From: Osedax fenrisi
Taxonomy: Eukaryota; Annelida; Polychaeta; Sabellida; Siboglinidae
Reading direction: 5' to 3'
Length of the DNA: 64,000 nucleotides
NCBI GenBank assembly: GCA_964019155.1
Contig: OZ025240.1
Location: 46,212,354 to 46,276,353 of the forward strand
Of this stretch, positions 55,203-64,000 are shown piece after piece. Below the pieces are notes generated by a model. The model did not search any database. It had not been told where the DNA came from and was given only the letters and a program-made list of their open reading frames with translations. Position numbers and translations under genes: made by a program. Position 1 is the stretch's first letter. Each line of letters begins with the position of its first letter.

Positions 55203-56560
55203 AGTTAACACAAACATTGTCTAGATATCATCATATCCCACCATGTATCGGACCTAATATATTCTCACCCTGTTCACCCTCGTATTACTCATCGTAATAT
55301 TATCTTATTTACCCTTTCAACCTCTAAACCTCCCTATCATATCGTCATTAATTATTTCCGCAAAAAAATATGATCAACTCTTATGAATCCATCGACTTCA
55401 TTTCCCTCCCAAATTACTCCGTCGATGAACTATTTACGTATATCTCTATCTCGACCAACCTTGTTCCCACGCTCAAATCACCATTATTAACAGATCTATC
55501 ATCATACTCGATACCTCACTATATGATATACCCTTACACTACATCAGTGACAACGTGAACTGCACAAGCTTTACATGGAATGGATAATAACCAAATCAGT
55601 TTACACGGTAATGTGTTATATAATACATGTGTTATCAATTTACTAAATCTAAACATATTTGTGACCTCCTAAACAATTCATTCACATCGTTGACTCACTC
55701 AAATCTGTCTAAACATATCCAAAAAAATTATTCACTTATAAAATGTTCACATTATATGGTCGTATATATGCTTCATATCAGCATCATCTCTTATATTATT
55801 ATAACAGTTCATAATTAGCTCACCACTAATTTCCTCAACTTCAATCAAATTAAAACCGAGGCTATCTTCCTTCACCATCCACTTCGAAGTAAAACGTTAC
55901 AACATCTCACGTCGACAGCATGAACATACAGCCTCATTAAACAATCAAGTATTCAACTGAATTTAACAATCTTAGTATTATATTTGACAGAAATTTTAGT
56001 TTTTATAAACAACCTTTCCATATTACAAAGCCATTAAACCATACAAATACTCGCTATGCCTATAGGCCAATAATCTTATACGTAAATAGGAAATATACAA
56101 TTCTACTATCATATAATTTGTATATACTGTACTAGTGTACAGTGTACTACACCGTACACTAGTACAGTATACATCCTATCTATATTTGAATACTACAACT
56201 GTATTCTTTACAATATCTCCTCATCATATATTTCCAAGCTGAAATGTTTTCAGAATTATATTCCAAAGTAGGTATACCTGGTAGAGTATACTCTCATACT
56301 CAAATATATTCGTTCCCAAATAAACTTTACTAGCTATTCGTACGCCATAGTATCATATATAACTCTCTACCACTTGCACTCAAAGTAATTCACCATAACC
56401 TCCCGACTATATAGAATCCTTTCTCAAACTTAAATTGCTTGGTAATCACCAGCCAGTCAACCAATACATTCCAACGTCTACTACCATCAAAACATAATTG
56501 ACATTCAACTAATACTCTCTCCTGGAAAATATACATCCTATACGCTTGAATAATTCTCAC
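55203..56560 (+). pseudogene. Decayed CR1/L2-type reverse-transcriptase copy
   Basis: Plus strand with many stops. The recognisable late blocks are a SIIFDRNFSFYKQPFHITKP-like segment near 55,985 (equivalent to GVIFDSTLSFDAHI), SKLKCFQNYIPK near 56,235 and YNSLPLALKV near 56,365 (equivalent to WNSLPYDLRK). Upstream about 700 bp has coding-like composition but no intact catalytic block. It starts exactly where element copy D is cut. Confidence 0.65.
56123..56171. repeat. 18-bp-arm inverted repeat of ACTGTAC/AGTGTAC type
   Basis: Arms TATACTGTACTAGTGTAC and its exact complement, with a 13-nt loop that itself contains AGTGTACTACAC. Confidence 0.85.
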
Positions 56561-56748
56561 CAAACCCATCTGTATGAGCCAATCAACTATAAACTTCAGT
56601 ATTCTAATAAACCTAATATGTATTTAATTATATTATATTAAATTAAAACATTGTAATGTTATAACTTCACCTATATGGACGGCCGATTTCTTCTTTATTA
56701 CAGATTTTGTCCTAAAACTGAAACAATTTAAATAAATGTATGTATATA

Positions 56749-57203
56749 CAGTCAACTCCCGATAAGTCGGACTCGCAAGGGACCGAAAAATGTGTCCGAC
56801 TTAGTGAGATGTCCGACTTATCCGAGATTCAAAATATCATGCAAATAAGACATGAGATGCGCAGCATGAGTTAAAGGATTACCTAAATGTGGAATTATGC
56901 AACAATCAAAAACATAAAACGTTATTTCAATAATATTACTTACTAATATTATAATATACATTATTTAAAGTAAACATTTCTGACAATTTATAAAAATTAC
57001 GACTTATCCAGTATAAAAATCATAAAAATGACAATAATATGTGTCCGACTTATAGAAAATTCCGACTTATCCAATCCAACTTATCCGACTTATCCGATTA
57101 ATTTAACATTGAACTAGATACAAATCCAACCAAACCAACTAAATGTGTCCGACTTATCGAGAAGTCCGACTTATCCGTAGTCCGACTTACCGAGAGTTGA
57201 CTG
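56749..57203. mobile_element. pogo/Tigger-like MITE
   Basis: 455 bp flanked by TA. The ends CAGTCAACTCCCGATAAGTC and, inverted, CAGTCAACTCTCGGTAAGTC are typical of pogo/Tigger-type Tc1/mariner elements. The word GTCCGACTTA(T/G) is repeated about nine times, near both ends and at 57,040-57,090. No transposase. The copy is well preserved. Confidence 0.85.
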
Positions 57204-57216
57204 TATATACATAATG

Positions 57217-57236
57217 TATATATATATATATACATA

Positions 57237-57276
<40 letters not shown>
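57217..57276. repeat. (TA)n tract next to the MITE
   Basis: About 60 bp of TA with one ATACATAATG interruption. Confidence 0.95.
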
Positions 57277-57281
<5 letters not shown>

Positions 57282-59060
57282 TAAAGATTGAATTTAGACC
57301 AATTAATTCATAATTAATTTCTATAATGTTACACACGATATGTTATTATCAAAATATTATTTAATCTAATAATTATTTCCCATAAGGGAGGGTGTTTAAA
57401 ATTTTAAAAAGTATAATATACGTATGCAATTATACGATCAAATATATTTAATACCACTATATATATATTATGTTACTATTTGTATTGTATTGTCCGGGCC
57501 TCTCACAGTTATTTATAACATGTACACGTCTATGACTTCTTGAGGGGTCCATTTGTATCCGCTATTTGTATTGTATACAATTGAATATATTCAATATATA
57601 TATATGAGATTTCAATAAATAAATATTATATAATTATTATCTATAGATAATATTTATATCTTGTATATATACACAATTGTTATCAATAATTATTTATATT
57701 TATATTAATAATATAATAATATATTATATACTATAGTATTATAACATGAAAGTATTAACTCGTATATATATTTATACAATTGTAATATATTATATAATTT
57801 CATTTAAGTTAAATTTAAAACTTAAATTCAATAATATTAAAATGTTAATATTGAAAACAATATTTGATCAATATTCCATTGCTATATATTCAATATTGAG
57901 CAATTATTCAACATGATTTCTAATTGTATTATCAATATAATTATGATTTAAATTGTAATTTATAATTTAGAAAAATACATAGGATACTTCAATAATATTA
58001 GTTTTTAAAATAAATATTTTATTTATTAAAGCATTATATTAACTTAAATATACAATAAAAACAGTATTCTACATTATATAAAAAGAGTTTTATAAAATAT
58101 AACTTGAATGTCATTTATATTAAATACTCTTTTTGGTAGTTTTATATCAGCTATGATATGGAATACTCTTTTGTACGGTATTTGGTCATATTAGTAGATA
58201 GAAAACTGATTTTTAAATAAAGAGTTTTCTACATTATAAAAAATAGTTTTCTAAATATTAATACACGCTGTTAAACTCTTTTTTCTAATAGTATACCATT
58301 AGCCTAAATGGCTTATATATATATATGCCTATAGGCTAGACTAAAACAAGGATAACATAAAATACATCAAATCAGTTAATAATATACCAAGTAAATTAAA
58401 GATTAAAACTGTCCCACGTATATTTACAAAGAAACAATTGTAATCGAAATAAATTATTTAAAATGATTAGATCTAATAATATGTTGTATTATTATATTAT
58501 ATAATTAAAAATATCGTAATGAATATAAAACTATATTTAAATTTAAATTGCATATTTATAATCCATATATTAAATATTGTAAATGAGTATTGAATGGTGC
58601 TCGAATATACCATAATATATGATAAATATGAACATTTCTCTAACACCATACTTATTAGTACATTTAGATATACCAATAATATGTTTGAAAACCTAAAGGT
58701 AATATAATCTATATATATAGATTATAGGAAACATATGACGTAATTGCAAGATTCTTCTACTTTCTATATTACTACAATTTGTTATATTGTAAGATCAGTA
58801 TACTAATCTTACAAAATAACAAATAACAACTATATATATATATATATATATATAGTATACTATATAATATATAGTATTATACTATATATTGTATATAGTA
58901 TACTATATACTATATATTATATACAATAACAAATAACAACTAAAATAGTTAATATCAATTTTGTGACAACATTTATTTAAATTAATAGATCCAACTATAC
59001 ATTTGCATAATTGTACTCGAGTACACAGTGTATAATGTAACCGAGTTGCCGAATAATAAT
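57277..59060. other. AT-rich DNA with AAAGAGTTTT internal repeats
   Basis: At 58,060-58,300 TCTACATTATA(T)AAA and AAAGAGTTTT/AAACTCTTTTT recur in both orientations, perhaps a decayed TIR element. No coding sequence seen. Confidence 0.4.
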
Positions 59061-59083
59061 TATTGTTTACGTTCTATATCGAT

Positions 59084-59129
59084 ATGACGACGGTCAAAGA
59101 CTGCGGACCTACGGTCAGTGGTAATGGCG
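59084..59129 (+). CDS. Candidate first coding exon
   Basis: ATG at 59,084, then MTTVKDCGPTVSGNG, and a consensus donor GGCG|GTGAGT at 59,129/59,130 (phase 1). The exon sits at the edge of a GC-richer block. The peptide is too short to identify, and no compatible phase-1 acceptor exon was found before the window ends. Confidence 0.35.
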
Positions 59130-59279
59130 GTGAGTTTAATTAATGGATTTCTCTCGAGTTGTAATCGTCTGCGATCGATATTAGATCGATGTGGTCAGCC
59201 CCCTGGCGAACAACTAAGTTACTAAATTTGATGAATGGTGCACCGTTCGGACGGCTCTAATGAAGGTTAACGCACATAT

Positions 59280-59400
59280 GTGTTCGCGTTAATGTGAGCG
59301 CTCACGTGTGCGGTAGCGGTACCGCGATGTGAGATACTCGTGTTCACACCCTCACCGCCCTCACCACCCCGCCCCGCCCCCGTGTCGTAGTACAGACGGT
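59280..59400. promoter_or_regulatory. GC-rich patch with GC-boxes, E-box and dyads
   Basis: GTGAGCGCTCAC, an E-box at 59,303-59,308, GCGGTACCGC and the GC-box run CCCCGCCCCGCCCCC (59,375-59,390). It lies about 150 bp after the candidate first exon's donor, so it may be an intronic or divergent promoter. Role inferred. Confidence 0.4.
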
Positions 59401-59409
59401 ATACTATAG

Positions 59410-59699
59410 TACTATAATTAATAAAATTGATTAAAAAGCGGCGCTCCCGTTTGTTCATCCCCCGACGTATTTTACACGATAGATAATTATTACAGATCAC
59501 TAGGTAAATATATGATAGCGAGAACTAACAATGCATGTGTATTGTTCGTGTTCAACTATAGTTAACTAATGCATACATGAATGTAAACAGATATACCTAC
59601 CAGTAAGTAAAATACACGGGTATGTTTATCTTCATTATAACAACATACATTAATTTTAATTAAGTCTTCATTAATTACATATGTATATTACTAATAACT

Positions 59700-59706
<7 letters not shown>
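59410..59706. other. AT-rich DNA, no gene seen
   Basis: Nothing supported. Confidence 0.4.

Positions 59707-59752
<46 letters not shown>
59707..59752. repeat. (TA)n microsatellite
   Basis: About 46 bp of TA. Confidence 0.95.
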
Positions 59753-59753
<1 letters not shown>

Positions 59754-60088
59754 CATTGGAATATGAAACGTATAAATGTATAAATAATATATTAAATTAT
59801 TGTCTGCAAGCAAAGTTTCATAATAAAGAAAATATATAATTTTAAATATAATATTAATTAATTTAAAAATACTAATTATGCAGTTTAGAAAAGTTTCTTA
59901 GAATACAAAATAGTTTATATATATATATATTGAAATATTAATGACTTTTCAATTTTATTATTATAAACATAATGCTTAACAATATATCACTATAAATATA
60001 TATATATATATATTAAATTGAATTTAATTGAATTTAAAGTTTATTTGAACACTAAAATAAATCATAAATGATTTCTCAAAAGTGTATA

Positions 60089-60993
60089 AGGGAAAGTAAC
60101 CTAATACTGACACTTTAACAATAAATGGTCTTAACTTTTTATGACTTATTATTTGTATTCAAAAATTACAATATATTAATATTATATGATTATAGATATT
60201 ATTGTAATTTTAAAATTGTATTTAATCTTTTAATTCCATAGATAACGGGGGTGTCCGTATTCGGTACCCATGTTCGAATACGGACACCCTGTGTTATAAT
60301 ACGGATACCCTATATACCACTAGATAAACTATATATTATTGATGAATCAATCAGACAAATTACAATTACGTTATTTATAATTAATTTTATGCAAAATATA
60401 TTGTAATTTAATTAGTTAATAAATTATTTATTTTTATTATTTTTTAATTAATAATACAATTTAAGTATCTAAATAATAAAAAATTTAGAATTATCTTTAT
60501 TGGTGGTATTAATATTATAACGCACACGATTTTTATGAAAATCAGAATTGTTCATACGCCGCGCGCTGATTGGTTATAGGGTGTCCGTATTAAGACATTT
60601 AGAGTGTCCGTATTATGAACTTATATGACCTCTAGATATATGCTTATAACTTAATGAATATTTGATAACAAATATAGAAATTAAAAAAACAATTTTTAGA
60701 ATACTTTATTTTTTAATAATATAGTGTTAAATTTTATATCGATACATTTGTATAATCTTGAGAAGGTTTTAAGTTGAAATTTTTTTTCATAAATTTAAAA
60801 ACGTAATAAAAAAATCAGTTTATTGAATATATTAGCAATATTCTGTATAATTCAAAAATAAAAAATACTTTTTTAGACTATTTTTATAATTATGAATATT
60901 TTATACATTAACAATTTTTTTGTAGGATGTATGGTTTATGAGATACTGAGAGTGTCCGTATTCGGGCACTGTCAATATTCGGTTACTTTCCCC
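60089..60993. mobile_element. TA-flanked TIR element, GTGTCCGTATT family (copy E)
   Basis: 905 bp with TA on both sides. The left end is (A)GGGAAAGTAACCTAATAC (first G mutated) and the right end TTCGGTTACTTTCCCC. Same orientation as copies A-D, with the inner CAATCAG and GCTGATTGGTTATAGGGTG boxes. Inserted in the 3' UTR of an L2 relic, whose sequence resumes on the other side. Confidence 0.88.
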
Positions 60994-60999
60994 TATATA

Positions 61000-62138
61000 G
61001 ACTACAAATAATAAAAGTAGGTAAAACAATAAATACCATTAATAATAATAAAATAAAATAGAATAAACCTGAAATAAATTGTTGTATATATTTCTTGAAT
61101 GTTTTATGCCATTTTATGGATCTAATATAGGGTGCACACATGGGAGTGAATTCCATAGTTTTGGACCAATATAACTCAGTACCCGAGTATTCATTGTTGA
61201 TGGATGGAGAATAGGGGTAGATAATATATGAGATGCATGATTTCTAAGAAATGGAAGGGAATATCTTTATACTAGAGAAGCAGAAATATATGTGGGGCAA
61301 TTTGAAGAGTATATTGAGGAATGAACAATATATTGTATGTGATAAACATATCGTTTGTTAAATGGGAACCATGAAGGTAAGTGTTGGTATGAGGAAGTAG
61401 AAGTAGATATAGAATAATCTCGAATACGTAGGTTATATGTTGTACTAATTTGATTAATGAACGAATAACTTGAATTAGGGGAGAGATAGATGATAATGGA
61501 AGAATGATAAGGAGTGAGGATCAGTAATCTATACGTGAGAGTACAAGGGAATTAACTAGAGTTTTAGTAAGAGATACAGTAATTGATTTTCGTATTTTTA
61601 TAATTCAAAATAGATGATAATTTACAGATTTAGCTATGGCAGTAATACAAGGAATGAAGGAAAGGGTAGAATCAAAAAGTACACATAAGTTATATTACAG
61701 TGGTAGAAGGAGATAATACATGTTATCAATAAGAAAAGCAGAGAAGTAAGTTGGTTATGGAAAGATTCAACAATGTAGTTTTGTAGGTATTAAGGAGAAG
61801 ATTATTAGAAATAAGCCATTCTTTAATATCATTAGCATAATTGGAGAGTTGCTTATTGAGACTGTATGATGAATTAATGGAAAGAAATATATATAGTTGT
61901 ATGTTATATTCATATATATGGTAATAGTTGTGCATATTTAGATATTATAGATAGTAGTGGATATAAATAAATAGAGAAAAGTGAAGGACCGATCATTGGG
62001 GAAAACAATATTTCATAGGAGAAGGGGAAGACAAAGAATTATATATTTGTATATGGCTACTACGGTCAGATAGATATGAAGTACACTATTAGAGGACATG
62101 GTACCTAACTCCAAACAGGTGTAAATGTATAGGAACAA
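61000..62138 (-). pseudogene. Reverse-transcriptase remains of the L2 relic
   Basis: Only short open pieces remain (for example 61,726-61,935). The 61,140-61,160 region reads, in reverse complement, as the conserved WNS-type C-terminal block (compare YWNSLPYDIR at 22.9 kb). Stops and indels throughout. Confidence 0.65.
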
Positions 62139-62153
62139 ATATATATATATATA

Positions 62154-62540
62154 ATTTCAAAATAAAAACTCATACTTTGTGTATATTCATTTAAAATCTT
62201 TAATTTTCGAGTAATTTAGTTTCAGTTCGGTTATCAGATCGGTTAGCACACTTATGTAGTACACATAAATGTACAACTATTTGTATATTTATATTATTTC
62301 CCATATATATATTATAACAATAATTATATATTTATAACTATTTTATTAATAATTTGAATTAAATTTCCCTTTCTGTTTAACTAATACATTAAAGTAAATT
62401 TCCTAATTTAAACAAAATATTCTATTTTCTATTTTTGGTAGAATCGGTTGATATATATTCTTATTTCAATGATGTGATTCTAATAGATTATTTAAATATT
62501 ATGTATCATTACAATCCTAATATTAAATCTATATTATACA
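62154..62540. other. AT-rich DNA, no gene seen
   Basis: Nothing supported. Confidence 0.4.
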
Positions 62541-62554
62541 TTATCATATATAGT

Positions 62555-62625
62555 ATAATATACACTGTACATTGCGCTATGCAGTGTACACGTACAGTGT
62601 ACACTGTATACAGTATATTGTATAT
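62555..62625. repeat. Palindromic AGTGTAC/GTACACT cluster
   Basis: ACACTGTACATTGCGC followed by GCAGTGTACACGTACAGTGT and ACACTGTATACAGTATA, forming overlapping dyads like those at 8.4 and 56.1 kb. Confidence 0.7.
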
Positions 62626-62829
62626 GGGAATACGTTTAATTGTATTAGGACCAAATTAATGATCTGTGTCGTGTAAACATATCGTATAAACACGCACATA
62701 TATGTACTATAGTCTAATTAAAGCATACCTGTACACCTATAGGTGTACCTCTATGGGGGTAAGTAGTTAATATTAAACTAATTGAACGACTCGCGTGTTT
62801 ACTAATCTCCCCCTGGCGATTGAAATAGT

Positions 62830-62930
62830 GTGGTCACGTGATTTTAGCGATCATTGTTAACTTTAACCCCCCCCCCTCATTGTTAACTGTAACCCCCCCC
62901 CCCTCTCGTTGTAGCTTTAACCGTGTTCGT
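62830..62930. repeat. Duplicated TTGTTAACT(T/G)TAAC plus poly-C
   Basis: Two units, each ending in a run of about 10 C, followed by CTCTCGTTGTAGCTTTAACC. An E-box (GGTCACGTGA) lies at 62,833-62,842. The second poly-C plus TTGTAG looks like a splice acceptor, but no clear exon follows. Confidence 0.6.
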
Positions 62931-64000
62931 CCACTAATATCTGCGTATGATGTATCTACATGCATACGTTAATGCATTAATGTTATTGTTATTGTAACAA
63001 TTGTTATTGAAGGTGCCTCGTATATACCCTATAGGGGTCGGTACTATTAGGACCCTAGTATACTACGTCTATAGACATATATATATATATGATATCATCG
63101 ATATTTTCTATATAAGAGGTCGCATATATAACGTATATACATACTTGTCATGTATATTATATATAAGTCGTCCCAAACCTACCCATAATCTGTAAATTTA
63201 AAAATTATAAAAATATACAAGTTTTAATACGAATTCGATTTATAATTTCATTAAAAAATATATTTGTAATAAACTTTTGAATTCAGTAATAATCTATTAT
63301 TTTTGTACATATTTTAGATTAAATGTTTATTACTTATATATATATATATATATATATAATACTTACACTCGATCCTAACCAAGTTTACCTACTATTAACC
63401 TCCATCAATAATATCTACTTTAGCATTCGTCACTACACGAATATATGTAGATAAACTATTCAAGATATTATCACATGTGACACACAGATAAGATAATGTA
63501 TGATGATGTCAAGTGATATTTCATGATATATGTATATATATATATATATTTACATATATATATATTCAATTATTCAGATGTTCATATATATCACGTGTAC
63601 TTCAGATAACTGAAGTAGTCATGTTTTCATCGTTATAGTGATGTTATCTTGAATATTATACATAATACATGTATATATATATGCGAATAATACATGTTTC
63701 ACCTTGACATCACCATATATGTATACGTGCGCCTGTTATAGAGGTCAACATGTATTTAGTCGGATCCGATGTATAACTTGTGAGAGATCGGAATAGATAT
63801 TGTAATTTGTTACATACATATTTCTATTTAGTAAGTGCACTCATGAGTATTTACTTGTATCACATAATTTGAATGTACTACTAGATTAGGGATGGTACAA
63901 TGTAGACATAGTGTACAATTTTCTTATTACGAGTTATGCAAGTACCTATGATCCATTCGTATCTTCTTTTTCAAGTCACCTGTTCGTATATGTAAACTCC
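62931..64000. other. AT-rich DNA to window end, no gene seen
   Basis: Contains small (TA)n tracts (63,337-63,358; 63,535-63,550), an E-box at 63,592-63,597 and a CCCTATAGGG dyad at 63,024. No coding evidence. Confidence 0.45.

Larger units (their letters stand above)
60013..62138 (-). mobile_element. Decayed CR1/L2-type element with a nested TIR element
   Basis: Minus strand. Its 3' end at 60,013 (TTGAATTTAATTGAATTT then TTTATTTGAACAC) matches the 3' end of the element at 34,889. It is interrupted by the TIR element at 60,089-60,993 and continues from 60,994. Degenerate translation between 61,130 and 61,935 shows the late reverse-transcriptase blocks, including KEWLISNNLLLNTYKT near 61,800. 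It is bounded by short (TA)n at 59,999-60,012 and 62,139-62,153. Confidence 0.75.

Noticed and set aside
62930..63000. Exon after the poly-C tract and TTGTAG acceptor
   Set aside because: Frames are short, hit stops quickly and show no usable donor; kept only as a repeat note.
1..64000. CRISPR array, integron or prophage-like system
   Set aside because: No direct repeats with unique spacers, no cas or integrase genes, and the DNA is clearly eukaryotic.

Overview
The window is very AT-rich animal-type (metazoan) DNA. Support for that: CR1/L2-group and RTE-type non-LTR retrotransposons, a tRNA-headed SINE, several families of small terminal-inverted-repeat DNA transposons, very long (TA)n and (CA/TG)n microsatellites, and at least one host gene whose exons are separated by kilobase GT-AG introns. 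I see no prokaryotic operons, rRNA genes, CRISPR arrays or viral genes. I do not assign a phylum. Nearly all long open frames belong to retrotransposons; host coding sequence appears only as short, GC-richer exons that lack a start codon.

Layout. 0-12 kb holds simple repeats, short tandem repeats and three or four GC-richer patches with promoter-type motifs (CACGTG, TGCGCATGCGCA, TCTCGCGAGA), plus one TIR element (6.47-7.43 kb). 12.3-13.4 kb is a decayed RTE-type reverse transcriptase. 16.5-17.9 kb is a decayed L2-type copy. It lies just upstream of the first of two plus-strand exons (17,979-18,134 and 21,419-21,585) that, when spliced, rebuild a U1/matrin-type C2H2 zinc finger. 22-26.7 kb is an old AT-rich local duplication; one copy carries an L2-type insertion and another keeps the empty site. 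26.7-29 kb has two TIR-type elements. 29.6-34.7 kb is a decayed L2-type copy split by a nearly intact RTE-type element (30,932-34,239). 34.9-38.1 kb is a nearly intact L2-type element lying inside a (TA)n tract.

40.2-42.2 kb is a TIR element with a hAT-like element nested in it. 42.6-50.1 kb contains four SINE copies. It also holds a candidate two-exon minus-strand gene (46.3-46.7 kb), a perfect 66-bp palindrome (49.4 kb) and a likely plus-strand terminal exon (50,179-50,459). 52-55.2 kb has three same-oriented copies of one TA-flanked element family. 55.2-56.6 kb is another L2 relic and 56.75-57.2 kb a pogo/Tigger-like MITE. 59.1 kb has a candidate first exon with a strong splice donor and a GC-rich patch. 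60-62.1 kb is an L2 relic with a fifth family copy nested in it. The rest is AT-rich DNA with no recognisable gene.

The signals most worth following are: (1) a group of TA-flanked elements with GGGG ends that keep one internal layout while the short word repeated inside each family differs; (2) L2-type elements bounded on both sides by (TA)n, with a natural empty site; (3) the split zinc-finger gene; (4) a strong excess of short perfect palindromes such as CCTATAGG.
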